Source: Variovorax sp. EL159 (GTDB lineage: Bacteria; Pseudomonadota; Gammaproteobacteria; Burkholderiales; Burkholderiaceae_C). Taken from it: a stretch of DNA of 64,000 nucleotides. Shown here in pieces: positions 49,929-58,251 of the stretch. Under the pieces are notes generated by a model that did not search any database, was not told the DNA's origin, and saw nothing but the letters and a program-made list of their open reading frames with translations. The DNA is taken from NCBI RefSeq assembly GCF_900100965.1, contig NZ_FMUJ01000005.1, forward strand, positions 558,001-622,000, in the 5' to 3' direction. The position numbers were made by a program, and so were the translations under genes. Numbering within the stretch: the stretch's first letter is position 1; every line of letters starts with the position of its first letter.

Positions 49929-51097
49929 GCCTGTTCCTCCACCGGCACATAGACCTCGCCCGCCATCAGCCGGCGCGCCGTGCGCGTGAGGCCGAGCGCG
50001 GAGAAGCGGATGCCCGCCGGGTCGGCCGACGCTTCGGCCACCACCTTCACTTCCATCACGCCCAGCGGATGGCCGATGCGAAGCGTGCCGGTGGCCGCGC
50101 GTTCCGCGCCGACCGCCTGGTGCACCGCCGAGCCCGGCACGCGCGAGGCGGCCGCCGTGCACATCGAGCCGGTGCCGGCCATGCTGTCGTGGCACTTGCC
50201 GAGGAACACGAGCCGCGCGCGCAGGTCCATCGAAGCGGCCCCCTGCGTGTCGCCGTTCACGTCGGCGTAATCCGCTGGCGGCGCGACGATCACCGCCAGC
50301 GGCAGGCCGGGCAGGTGCACGTCGCGCCAGTCGGCATAGAGGCCGATGCGCTGGCCCATCTTCGACTGGATCTCGCCCAGCGTCTCGATGAGCGCGCGGT
50401 CGGCGCTGATGGCATCGGGCAGCTCGCTGCCGCTCATGCCGAGGGACGACGCCGCGATGAACACGCAGGGGTTGGCGGTGTCGCACAGCGACACCTCGAT
50501 GCGGCGGCCGTCTTCCAGCGTCACCGTGTCCACCGCGTCGCCCGTGGGCAGCAGGCGGCCGGTCTTGGCGCCCACGGTGCCCGCGTAGTCCATGAGGATC
50601 TCCGCGCCCGTGCCGGGCACGCCGGGAATGGCGCAGTCGCCGTGCACGCGGGCCTTGCCGTTCTTCACCTGCACCTTCGAGACCAGCAGCTTGTCGGTGT
50701 TGGTGTTGTAGATGCGCACGGTGGTCACCGGCTCCACGGCCTCCACCAGCCCTTCGTCGATGGCGAAGGGCGCGACGGCCGAGGAGACGTTGCCGCAGTT
50801 GGCGTCGTGGCCGACGATGTCGCGGTCCACGTCGACCTGCGCGAAGGTGTAGTCGACGTCCGCGTCCTCGCGCGCCGAGCGCTGGATGATCGCGACCTTC
50901 GAGGTCACGAGCCGCGAACCGCCCATGCCGTCGATCTGCAGCACGTCGGGCGTGCCCATCGCGCGCTTGAGCAGGCGGTCGCGCGCGGGGCCCGCGGGCG
51001 GCACGTCCCGCTCATGAAAGAAAAGCGCCTTGCTGGTGCCGCCGCGCATCAGCACGCAGCGCACGGCGACCTGTTCGGTCCCGGAGGTGGAGGCCAT
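49925..51097 (-). CDS. PrpF / 4-oxalomesaconate tautomerase-like isomerase
   Basis: 390 aa from ATG 51097. PrpF-fold (diaminopimelate-epimerase-like) protein: RCVLMRGGTSKALFF, QIDGMGGSRLVTSKVAII, a Cys in HDANCGNVSSAV, GTGSMCTAAASRVPG and LTRTARRLMAGEVYVP. Relatives are PrpF (trans-2-methylaconitate isomerase) and GalD (4-oxalomesaconate tautomerase), which move a double bond in tricarboxylates. In this operon it likely prepares a substrate for the LeuCD-like hydratase; the substrate is inferred. Confidence 0.87.
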   Translation of the reverse strand: MASTSGTEQVAVRCVLMRGGTSKALFFHERDVPPAGPARDRLLKRAMGTPDVLQIDGMGGSRLVTSKVAIIQRSAREDADVDYTFAQVDVDRDIVGHDANCGNVSSAVAPFAIDEGLVEAVEPVTTVRIYNTNTDKLLVSKVQVKNGKARVHGDCAIPGVPGTGAEILMDYAGTVGAKTGRLLPTGDAVDTVTLEDGRRIEVSLCDTANPCVFIAASSLGMSGSELPDAISADRALIETLGEIQSKMGQRIGLYADWRDVHLPGLPLAVIVAPPADYADVNGDTQGAASMDLRARLVFLGKCHDSMAGTGSMCTAAASRVPGSAVHQAVGAERAATGTLRIGHPLGVMEVKVVAEASADPAGIRFSALGLTRTARRLMAGEVYVPVEEQA

Positions 51098-51194
51098 GGT
51101 CTTGTTCCTTGTCCTTGAATGGAGATGGAAAACCGCCGGGCGCGGCCGATGCGCGGCGCCCGGCATGGGGAAGGTGGATGGGTGGATCTGCGGA

Positions 51195-52187
51195 TCAGTC
51201 GAGCGGATAGAGCTTGACGAGCGCCGCCATGCGCTCGCTGTCTTCGCGCACCTGTGCCGCGAAGGCGGCCGGTGCGTTGACCACCGGCTCGGCGCCGGCC
51301 GAGGCAATCGTCTGCTGCACGTCGGCGTCTTTCACGGCCTCGTGCAGCGCCGCGACGATGCCCTGCGTCACGGCCGGCGGCGTGCCCTTGGGTGCGAACA
51401 GGCCGAACCACGTGACCGACCGGAACTGCGGATAGCCGGCCTCGGCGGTGGTCGGCACCTCGGGCAGCGCGGCCGCGCGCTTCGCCCCCTGCGTGGCGAG
51501 GATCTTCAGCGCGCCCGACTTGTAGTGCGGCAGCGCGGCCGTGATGCCGGTGAACGCCATGTTCACGTTGTTGGCGATCATGTCGGTCACGATCGCGCCC
51601 GTGCCGCGGTAGTTGACGACGATCAGGTTCGGCAGGCCCGCCTCGGCGGCGAGCTGCTTCGCGGAGACGCGCGCCGTCGCTTCGCCGGTGCCGAGCGAAC
51701 AGGGCTGCGCGGCGGTCTTGCAGTAGCGGATGAACTCGCCGAAGGTCTTGACCGGCAGCTTCGCGCTGACGACCACGGCGGCGGGCGATTGCGACACCGC
51801 CGTCACCGGCTCCAGGCGCGCGAGCGGGTCAACGCCCTTCAGGCCCGGCGTGTACTTGGTGACCACGATGGACGGCACCTGCAGCAGCAGCGTGTAGCCG
51901 TCGGGCTTCGCTTCCATCACGCGGCGCGTGCCGATCAGGCCGTCGGCGCCGGGGACGTTCTCGACCACCACGGGCTGCTTCCAGATCACGCCGAGCTGTT
52001 TGGAGACGGCGCGGGCCGTGGCGTCGGTGCCGCCGCCGGCCGAATAGGGAACGATGAGCGTCACGGGGCGGTCGGGGTGCCAGCTCGCCTGGGCGAAGGC
52101 CGGTGGTGCCAGCGCGAGCAACACCGCAGCGGGGAGCAGGGCACACGCTGATGGAGGCCGCTTGGGCCTGAAGGGGCTGTCGAACAT
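51195..52187 (-). CDS. Bug-family solute-binding protein 1
   Basis: 330 aa from ATG 52187, with GGAGA upstream. Signal peptide ends near AFAQASW. Bug features: PVTLIVPYSAGGGTDATARAV, VVVENVPGADGLIGTRRV, YTLLLQVPSIVVTKY, LIVVNYRGTGAIVTDMIA and WFGLFAPKGTPPAVTQGI. The third receptor of the operon. The three copies are clearly divergent from one another, so they probably bind different acids. Confidence 0.88.
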   Translation of the reverse strand: MFDSPFRPKRPPSACALLPAAVLLALAPPAFAQASWHPDRPVTLIVPYSAGGGTDATARAVSKQLGVIWKQPVVVENVPGADGLIGTRRVMEAKPDGYTLLLQVPSIVVTKYTPGLKGVDPLARLEPVTAVSQSPAAVVVSAKLPVKTFGEFIRYCKTAAQPCSLGTGEATARVSAKQLAAEAGLPNLIVVNYRGTGAIVTDMIANNVNMAFTGITAALPHYKSGALKILATQGAKRAAALPEVPTTAEAGYPQFRSVTWFGLFAPKGTPPAVTQGIVAALHEAVKDADVQQTIASAGAEPVVNAPAAFAAQVREDSERMAALVKLYPLD

Positions 52188-52245
52188 CTTGTCTCCGTTT
52201 TTTGAATGAATGAATGAATCAATGAGCGAGGGGCGGCGCCGTGCC

Positions 52246-52881
52246 TCAGGGCCGCGAGGGCACGACCGTCCGGCCGCGCCAGTCGCGCTGGTAGAGGCCA
52301 TCGAGGCGCCCACGCGCCAGGGCGTGGGCATGCAGCCAGGGCAGCAGCTCGCCTTCGCGCGAAAGATCGGGCGGCGGCATGGCGTCGAGCGCGTAGAGCT
52401 GGAACACGTAGCGGTGCGGGCCGTGGCCGGGCAAGGGGCGCGGGCCGTCGTAGCCCCTGCGCCCGAGGCCGTTCATCGCCAGCGTCACGCCAGCCGGGGC
52501 ATGGCCGTTGTTCAGGGCGCCTTGGGGCAATGCGTTCAATGAAGAAGGACCCCAAGCGAGCGCATGCGCGATGGCATGGGCCAGCGGCACGTCGGGGTCT
52601 TCGCACAGCAGCAACCAGTGCGTGGCCTGCGGCGGCAGCCCTTGCCACGCCAGCGCGGGCGAACGGTTGTCGCCGACGCCTTCGCCCGCCTGCCGCTGCG
52701 CCATCGCCTTGCCATGCGCGAAGTCCGCGCTTCGCAGTTCGACCGTGGCGGGCAGCCGCGCGAGCATCGCATCGCTGCAGGCCAGGCTCGCATCGCCGGC
52801 ATGGCGTCCGCGCGTGAGCAGCCCGGCCCAGCGCAACACCCAGGGGTGCCGTTGCAGCGGGCTTGCAGCGCTGTGCGTCAC
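52246..52881 (-). CDS. YbhB/YbcL-like PEBP family protein
   Basis: 211 aa from GTG 52881, in a GTGA overlap with leuD. PEBP (Raf-kinase-inhibitor-like) features: SPALAWQGLPPQATHWLLLC, DPDVPLAHAIAHALAWG, and GPHRYVFQLYALD near residue 165. It has no signal peptide. The family binds small anionic ligands and has no settled function in bacteria. Its coupling to an aconitase-family subunit is unusual and might mean a chaperone or ligand-handling role, a guess. Confidence 0.83.
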   Translation of the reverse strand: MTHSAASPLQRHPWVLRWAGLLTRGRHAGDASLACSDAMLARLPATVELRSADFAHGKAMAQRQAGEGVGDNRSPALAWQGLPPQATHWLLLCEDPDVPLAHAIAHALAWGPSSLNALPQGALNNGHAPAGVTLAMNGLGRRGYDGPRPLPGHGPHRYVFQLYALDAMPPPDLSREGELLPWLHAHALARGRLDGLYQRDWRGRTVVPSRP

Positions 52882-53510
52882 GCCGCGGCTCCTTGTGCGG
52901 CGGGCCATGCCCAGGGCCGGCGCACGCGATCGGCCTGTTGCCATTCGCGGATGAGCGCGTCGTCCTTCAGCGTGAGGCCGATGTCGTCGAGGCCGTGCAG
53001 CAGGGCCTCGCGGCGCAGCGGATCGATCTCGAACGCCGACACGCTGCCGTCCGGCGCCGTGACCGTGCGTGCCTGCAGATCGACCGTCACCGCCGCACCG
53101 CTTGCGCATTGCGCCGCCAATGCCTCGACCTGCGCGATGGGCAGCCGCAGCGGTAGCACGCCGTTCTGGAAGCAGTTGTTGAAGAAGATGTCGCCGAAGC
53201 TCGGCGCGATCACGCAGCGAACGCCCAGGCCCATCAGTGCCCACACCGCGCCTTCGCGCGACGAGCCGCAGCCGAAGTTCTCGGCAGCCAGCAGCACGGG
53301 TGCCTGGCGGAAGGCGGGCTGGTTCAGCACGCAGGCCGGGTCTTCGCTGCCATCGGGGCGCAGGCGCAGCGCCTCGAAGGCAAAGGGGCCGAGCTGGTCG
53401 CGCTGGAACGAGGTGAGGCGTTCGATGCGGATGATGACGTCGGTGTCGACGTTGGCGCGCATCAGCGGCACGGCGGGGCCGGTGACGGCGGTGAAGGGGG
53501 TCATGGTCAT
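52878..53510 (-). CDS. leuD: LeuD-like hydratase small subunit
   Basis: 210 aa from ATG 53510, overlapping the leuC stop by ATGA. It has the swivel-domain segments ANVDTDVIIRIERLTSF, NFGCGSSREGAVWALMGLGVRCVIAPSFGDIFFNNCFQNG and LPLRLP of 3-isopropylmalate dehydratase small subunits. It pairs with the LeuC-like subunit. Leucine biosynthesis is one reading, but leuA and leuB are absent and the neighbours are catabolic, so hydration of another branched dicarboxylate is at least as likely. Confidence 0.85.
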   Translation of the reverse strand: MTMTPFTAVTGPAVPLMRANVDTDVIIRIERLTSFQRDQLGPFAFEALRLRPDGSEDPACVLNQPAFRQAPVLLAAENFGCGSSREGAVWALMGLGVRCVIAPSFGDIFFNNCFQNGVLPLRLPIAQVEALAAQCASGAAVTVDLQARTVTAPDGSVSAFEIDPLRREALLHGLDDIGLTLKDDALIREWQQADRVRRPWAWPAAQGAAA

Positions 53511-54907
53511 TTCAGCGTCCTCACGTCGGTGATGCGGCCGGTCACTGCCGCGGCCGCGGCCATCGCCGGGCTCGCGAGGTGCGTGCGCGCGCCCGGCCCT
53601 TGCCGTCCGACGAAGTTGCGGTTGGAGGTCGACACGCAGCGTGCCTTGGGCGGCACCTGCTCGCCGTTGGCCGCCACGCACATGCTGCAGCCGGGTTCGC
53701 GCCACTGGAAGCCGGCGGCCTCGAACACCTCGCGCAGCCCTTCGGCCTCGGCCGCGCGCTTGACGTTCTCGGAGCCGGGCACCACCCATGCAGTGACGCC
53801 TTGCGCCACATGGCGGCCGCGCGCCACTTCGGCGGCGGCGCGCAGGTCGGGCAGGCGCGAATTGGCGCACGAGCCGATGAAGACCCAGTCGACCGGCGTG
53901 CCGGCGATGGCGGTGCGCGGCGCAAGGCCCATGTAGTCGAGCGCGGCTTCGATGGCGCCGCGGCTGGCAGCATCGGCAGCCACCGATGGATCGGGCACGG
54001 TGCCGTCGATGGCGATGGCGTCCTCGGGGCTGGTGCCCCAGGTGATGGTGGGCGCGATGGCACCGGCGTCGATGACCTCTTCGCGGTCGAACACGGCGCT
54101 GTCGTCCGACGCCAGCGAGAGCCAGTACGCCGCCGCTGCATCGAAGGCCGTCCCCGTGGGCGCGAAGCTGCGGCCGCGCACCCAATCGACCGTGCGCTGG
54201 TCGGGTGCGATCAGGCCGAAGCGCGCGCCCAGCTCCACCGTGAGGTTGCACAGCGTGAGCCGCGCCTCGACATCGAGCGCGCGCACCGCCTCGCCCGCGA
54301 ACTCGATCGCGTAGCCCACGCCCGCCGCCGCGCCGAGCGTGCCGATGATGTGCAGCGCGAGGTCTTTGGCGGTGACGCCCGTGCCGAGCACGCCGTCGCA
54401 GCGGATGCGCATGCGCCTGGGCTTCTGCTGGCGCAGCGTCTGCGTCGCGAGGGCGTGCGTGCTCTCCGAAGAACCCACGCCGAAGGCCAGCGCGCCGAGG
54501 CCGCCGTTGGTGCAGGTGTGGCTGTCACCGCAGATCACGGTCAGGCCCGGCAGCACGATGCCCAGTTCGGGGCCCATCACATGCACGATGCCCTGGCCCG
54601 GCTGGCCGAGGTCGTAGAAGCGCACGCCCGATTTCGTGCTGAGGTCGCGCAGTGCGCCGTGCAGCCGGCCGCCGAGCGGGAAGGTGCCGGCCGTGCGGCC
54701 GGGCTGGCTCGATGCGGCGTGGTCGGGCGTGGCGAACACCAGCGCCGGGTCGTGCAGCGGCAGTCCGCGCGCGGCCACTTCGGCCAGTGCGGGCGGGCCC
54801 GAGAGGTCGTGCAGCAGGTGGCGGTCGATGTGCAGCAGGGCCCAGCCATCGCCCAGCTCGCGCACGACATGGGCGTCCCAGAGCTTGTCGAACAGGGTGC
54901 GAGCCAT
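53507..54907 (-). CDS. leuC: LeuC-like hydratase large subunit (aconitase family)
   Basis: 466 aa from ATG 54907. Iron-sulphur aconitase-family protein beginning TLFDKLWDAHVV. Active-site segments: HIDRHLLHDLSGPPAL, ATPDHAAS, ICGDSHTCTNGGLGALAFGVG, cluster cysteines in IGSCANSRLPDLRAA and GCSMCVAANGE. Length matches E. coli-type LeuC. It starts one base after the lyase stop. The known related catabolic enzyme is dimethylmaleate hydratase, which precedes a lyase of the same type as the neighbour here. Confidence 0.85.
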   Translation of the reverse strand: MARTLFDKLWDAHVVRELGDGWALLHIDRHLLHDLSGPPALAEVAARGLPLHDPALVFATPDHAASSQPGRTAGTFPLGGRLHGALRDLSTKSGVRFYDLGQPGQGIVHVMGPELGIVLPGLTVICGDSHTCTNGGLGALAFGVGSSESTHALATQTLRQQKPRRMRIRCDGVLGTGVTAKDLALHIIGTLGAAAGVGYAIEFAGEAVRALDVEARLTLCNLTVELGARFGLIAPDQRTVDWVRGRSFAPTGTAFDAAAAYWLSLASDDSAVFDREEVIDAGAIAPTITWGTSPEDAIAIDGTVPDPSVAADAASRGAIEAALDYMGLAPRTAIAGTPVDWVFIGSCANSRLPDLRAAAEVARGRHVAQGVTAWVVPGSENVKRAAEAEGLREVFEAAGFQWREPGCSMCVAANGEQVPPKARCVSTSNRNFVGRQGPGARTHLASPAMAAAAAVTGRITDVRTLK

Positions 54908-54908
54908 G

Positions 54909-55781
54909 TCAGCGGCTTTCCATGGTGGCGCCCGCGTTGAAGCGCGTGCGCAGGGCATCCCATTCGTCGGCGCCGAAGCGGCGGAAGGTCTGCGCCACGG
55001 TGGCGTTCACCGCCGGGGCCTTGAAGGTCGCCTTGAGTTCGGCCAGCGCCGCGTCGCCCGCCTCGATGGCGGCCTTGAGCATCAGCCCCGGCAGGATCGC
55101 GAGCTTGTAGCCCATGGCTTCGGCCTCGCGCAGGTCGAACACCGGCGTGCGGCCGCCGGGAACCACGTTGAGCAGGCAGGGGCCGTGCACGCGCTTCGGC
55201 ACGGCGGCCACTTCCTCGGGCGTCTGCGTGGCTTCGACGAAAGCCATGTCGGCACCGGCCTGCAGCGCGGCATTGGCGCGGTCGATGGCTTCGTCCAGGC
55301 CGAGCATGGCGCGCGCGTCGGTGCGGGCGATGACCACGAACTCCTTGCTGCGGCGCGCCTCCACCGCGGCGCGGATCTTCGAGACGAACTCCTCGCGCGA
55401 CACCACCTCCTTGCCGTCGAGATGGCCGCAGCGCTTGGGCGAGACCTGGTCCTCGATGTGAATGGCGGCCACGCCGCGCGCCTCGTACTCGCGCACGGTG
55501 CGCGTCACGTTCAGCTCGTTGCCGTAGCCGGTGTCGGCATCGGCGATGAGCGGAATGGCGATCGAGCGCGCCATCACCGCGGCGTTGTCGACCATCTCGC
55601 TCATCGTGAGCAGGCCGAAGTCGGGAAAGCCGCGCGCGGCCGAGGTGCCGGCGCCCGTCATGTAGGCGGCGGCAAAGCCGGCCTGTTCGATCAGGCGCGC
55701 GCCGATGGCGTCGTAGGCGCCGGGGGCGATCACCATGCCGGGCGCGTCGAGCAGCTGGCGAAGCGTGAGGGAAGGATTCAT
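54909..55781 (-). CDS. Isocitrate lyase/PEP mutase family lyase
   Basis: 290 aa, first gene of the operon. TIM-barrel family motifs: GAYDAIGARLIEQAGF, metal-binding Asp in IADADTGYGN, catalytic Cys signature KRCGH in EDQVSPKRCGH, and IARTDAR. Members cleave C-C bonds of 2-hydroxydicarboxylates (methylisocitrate, 2,3-dimethylmalate, oxaloacetate) or mutate phosphonates. The KRCGH signature supports lyase activity. In this setting it probably splits the hydrated product of the LeuCD-like enzyme into pyruvate and a second acid. Confidence 0.87.
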   Translation of the reverse strand: MNPSLTLRQLLDAPGMVIAPGAYDAIGARLIEQAGFAAAYMTGAGTSAARGFPDFGLLTMSEMVDNAAVMARSIAIPLIADADTGYGNELNVTRTVREYEARGVAAIHIEDQVSPKRCGHLDGKEVVSREEFVSKIRAAVEARRSKEFVVIARTDARAMLGLDEAIDRANAALQAGADMAFVEATQTPEEVAAVPKRVHGPCLLNVVPGGRTPVFDLREAEAMGYKLAILPGLMLKAAIEAGDAALAELKATFKAPAVNATVAQTFRRFGADEWDALRTRFNAGATMESR

Positions 55782-55911
55782 GGCGGGCCTTGTTCAGTGG
55801 TGCTTGAGTTTATGTGTTTATATTCTAAGTACAACTGAATGAAATCCGCAAGTCACTCACGGGACGCCGCTGGGCGTCTTGCTATGCTCGACCTTCGTTT
55901 TTTCTTCTCCC
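55782..55911. promoter_or_regulatory. Divergent promoter region of the carboxylate operon
   Basis: A 130-bp gap between the first operon gene (-) and the GntR regulator (+). Its AT-rich core at about 55807-55840 contains GTTTATATTCTAAGTACAAC, in contrast to the flanking GC-rich DNA. It is the expected place for GntR binding and for both promoters. No clear inverted repeat was resolved by eye. Confidence 0.4.
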
Positions 55912-56736
55912 ATGGCACGTCCTCCCACATCCGCTCCCTCGCTCGAACGTGGTCCCGGCACCTCGCTGCACCGGCAGTTGTTCGTCGTGCTGCGCGACGA
56001 AATCACCCGTGGCGTCTATGCCTCCGGCGCGTTGCCGAAGGAAGAAGCGCTGTGCGAGCGCTTCGGCGTGTCGCGCATCACGGTGCGGCGCGCGCTGGGC
56101 GACCTGGCTTCGCTCGGCCTCGTGGAGCGCCGCCACGGGCTCGGCACCTTCGTGCGCGCCGATCTGCCGCAGGTGCGCGCAAGGCCCAGCCTCGGCCTGA
56201 TCGACGGGCTGCGCAAGGCGGCGCTCGAAACCGATGTCGAGGTACTCGAGGTCGCGCAAGCGGAGACGCCGCCCGACGTGGCCGCGCTGCTGCAGATCGA
56301 AGCCGGCGAGAAGGCGGTGCATGCGCTGCGCCTGCGCAGCATCGATGGCGTGCCGGTCATGCTCACCGACGCCTGGGTGCCGGCACAGCTGGGCAAGCGC
56401 GTGTCGGCCAGCGCGTTGCGCAAGCACGCGCTCTACGAGATCCTGCTGGCGCAGGGCGTGAAGTTCGGCCGTGTGGTGCAGGAGATCACGGCCGAGGTGG
56501 CCGATCCGGCGCGCGCGCGGCTGCTGCAGATCGAGACGGGCGCGCCGCTGCTGAAGATGGTGCGTCTGCTGCACGACCTGGACGCGCGGCCGGTGCTGCA
56601 CCTGACCGTGTCGCTGACGGCGGAGCGCAGCCGCATCCTCATGGACATCGCGGGCGAAACGATCAACACGCTCACGGCGGGGCAGGTGGTGCACGACGTG
56701 CACCCGGCCTCGTCGTCTCCCAGGCGGCGGGCCTAG
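55912..56736 (+). CDS. GntR/HutC-family regulator
   Basis: 274 aa from ATG 55912. Winged HTH near 30-95 (LPKEEALCERFGVSRITVRRALGDLASLGLVERRHGLGTFV region) and a C-terminal UTRA ligand-binding domain (PSLGLIDGLRKA to LTAERSRILMDIAGETI), as in HutC. It is divergent from the nine-gene operon and likely represses it until a carboxylate or its CoA-free intermediate binds. The effector is unknown. Confidence 0.88.
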   Translation: MARPPTSAPSLERGPGTSLHRQLFVVLRDEITRGVYASGALPKEEALCERFGVSRITVRRALGDLASLGLVERRHGLGTFVRADLPQVRARPSLGLIDGLRKAALETDVEVLEVAQAETPPDVAALLQIEAGEKAVHALRLRSIDGVPVMLTDAWVPAQLGKRVSASALRKHALYEILLAQGVKFGRVVQEITAEVADPARARLLQIETGAPLLKMVRLLHDLDARPVLHLTVSLTAERSRILMDIAGETINTLTAGQVVHDVHPASSSPRRRA

Positions 56737-56751
56737 CGGGCCTGCGGCGGG

Positions 56752-57204
56752 TCAGGGCAAGAGGTAGGCCAGCACCTCGTCGCCTGCTGCGTCGGTCTCG
56801 CCCGTGGGCTTCCAGCCCAGGTGCCTGTAGAAGCCATGCGAGCGGACCTGCGGGTCGGACGAGCAGCCCAGAAAAAGCCGCTTGAAGCCCAGCGTCTTGA
56901 ACGCCTCGACCATCAGGCCGAGGAGTTCCTTGCCGATGCCCTTGCCTTCGTACGCGGGCAGCAGCGCAAGCACGGCGATCTCGCCGGTCTCGCGGTCGCC
57001 GAAGCAATAGCCGGCCAGCTCGCCATCGACCAGTGCCACGCAGCCGGGTAAAGAGCCATCGGCGACGGCGGATTGCCAACTCTCCAGCGTGATGCCGATG
57101 GCTTTCAGCGCTTCGACCGAGAAGGCGTTCTCACGGGTCTTGCCTCGCAGGTCGAGGCATGCGGGCGTGTCTTCAGGAACCGCTTTTCTGTAGACGACGT
57201 TCAT
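56752..57204 (-). CDS. GNAT-family N-acetyltransferase
   Basis: 150 aa single GNAT domain. Motif A for acetyl-CoA binding is VLALLPAYEGKGIGKELLGL, followed by GFKRLFLGCSSDPQVRSHGFYRHLGWKP. N-terminus MNVVYRKAVPEDTPACLDLR is typical. The acceptor substrate is unknown. It lies 22 bp downstream of dapD on the same strand and is likely co-transcribed with it. Confidence 0.85.
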   Translation of the reverse strand: MNVVYRKAVPEDTPACLDLRGKTRENAFSVEALKAIGITLESWQSAVADGSLPGCVALVDGELAGYCFGDRETGEIAVLALLPAYEGKGIGKELLGLMVEAFKTLGFKRLFLGCSSDPQVRSHGFYRHLGWKPTGETDAAGDEVLAYLLP

Positions 57205-57226
57205 GCGTTCCGTTCATTCACGCGCA

Positions 57227-58126
57227 TCAGTCGTTGCTGTGCAGCGTCGTGTTCAGCCCGCCCCAGCGTTGCGCATTGGTCTCCAGCACTTCGACCGCGC
57301 CGCTCTGGCTGTTGCGCCGATAGAGAAGGCCGGACTTGCCCGACAGCGCCCTGGCAGGCACCACGCTGCCATCCGGCAGCTTGACCTTCGTGCCCGCCGT
57401 CACATACAGCCCCGCTTCGACGATGCATTCGTCGCCCAGCGAAATGCCGATGCCCGCATTGGCGCCCAACAGGCTGCGCTCGCCGATGGCGTTCTTCGTT
57501 TTGCCACCGCCGGAGAGTGTGCCCATGATGGACGCGCCCGCGCCGATGTCGGAGTTCTTGCCGACGGTCACGCCCGGCGTGACGCGCCCTTCGACCATCG
57601 ATTCGCCCAGCGTCCCCGCATTGAAGTTAACGAAGCCCTCGTGCATGACGGTGGTGCCCGGCGACAGGTGCGCGCCCAGCCGCACGCGGTCGGCGTCGGC
57701 AATACGCACGCCGGTCGGCACGACGTAGTCGCTCATGCGCGGGAACTTGTCGATCGAGGGCACCGTGAGGTGGTGGTACTCGGGCGCGACCAGGTGCCGC
57801 AGTTCATCGACCTTCGATGGCAGCACCGGGCCTGCCGACGTCCATGCCACGTTCTGCAGCAGGCCGAACAGGCCTTCGAGGTTGATCTCGTTCGGCCGCA
57901 CCGCCAGTTCGGACAGAAGGTGCAGGCGCAGGTAGGCTTCTTCGGTCGATGCCGGTGGCGCATCGAGCGATTCGATGCGCACTTCGATGGTGTCGCCCGC
58001 GATCAGTCCGACCTTCTCGGCAAGGCAGCGCCGTTGGTTGAAGGTGGCGTGCCTGGGAAACCAGACGTCGAGGGTCTTGCCCGTCTCGACGTCGCGATAG
58101 CGATGGCCGGTGCGCTGGATGGTCAT
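57227..58126 (-). CDS. dapD: Tetrahydrodipicolinate N-succinyltransferase, actinobacterial type
   Basis: 299 aa from ATG 58126, with GAAGAGC upstream. It transfers succinyl to tetrahydrodipicolinate in the lysine/diaminopimelate pathway. Features: AYLRLHLLSELAVRPNEINLEGLFG, KFPRMSDYVVPTGVRIADAD, then left-handed beta-helix hexapeptides (HLSPGTTVMHEGFVNFNAGT, GASIMGTLSGGGKTKNAIGE, LLGANAGIGISLGDECIVEAG). These match Mycobacterium/Corynebacterium DapD closely, not the 274-aa E. coli type. No other dap gene is nearby. Function is confident at the family level. Confidence 0.88.
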   Translation of the reverse strand: MTIQRTGHRYRDVETGKTLDVWFPRHATFNQRRCLAEKVGLIAGDTIEVRIESLDAPPASTEEAYLRLHLLSELAVRPNEINLEGLFGLLQNVAWTSAGPVLPSKVDELRHLVAPEYHHLTVPSIDKFPRMSDYVVPTGVRIADADRVRLGAHLSPGTTVMHEGFVNFNAGTLGESMVEGRVTPGVTVGKNSDIGAGASIMGTLSGGGKTKNAIGERSLLGANAGIGISLGDECIVEAGLYVTAGTKVKLPDGSVVPARALSGKSGLLYRRNSQSGAVEVLETNAQRWGGLNTTLHSND

Positions 58127-58251
58127 GGAAAGCTCTTCTACGTTGATGGGATGTGCTGGCTGAAAGGACGGCAGGCACCGCGTCGGCGGCTGTCTTCCGC
58201 GAGAATGCCATACGACATGCGCCGGCCATTCCCGGCGCGGAGCAAAAAACA

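Noticed and set aside
52878..54907. Leucine biosynthesis operon
   Set aside because: leuC/leuD-like genes are present but leuA and leuB are absent and the flanking genes are lyase, isomerase and carboxylate receptors, so the biosynthetic reading is not preferred, though not excluded.
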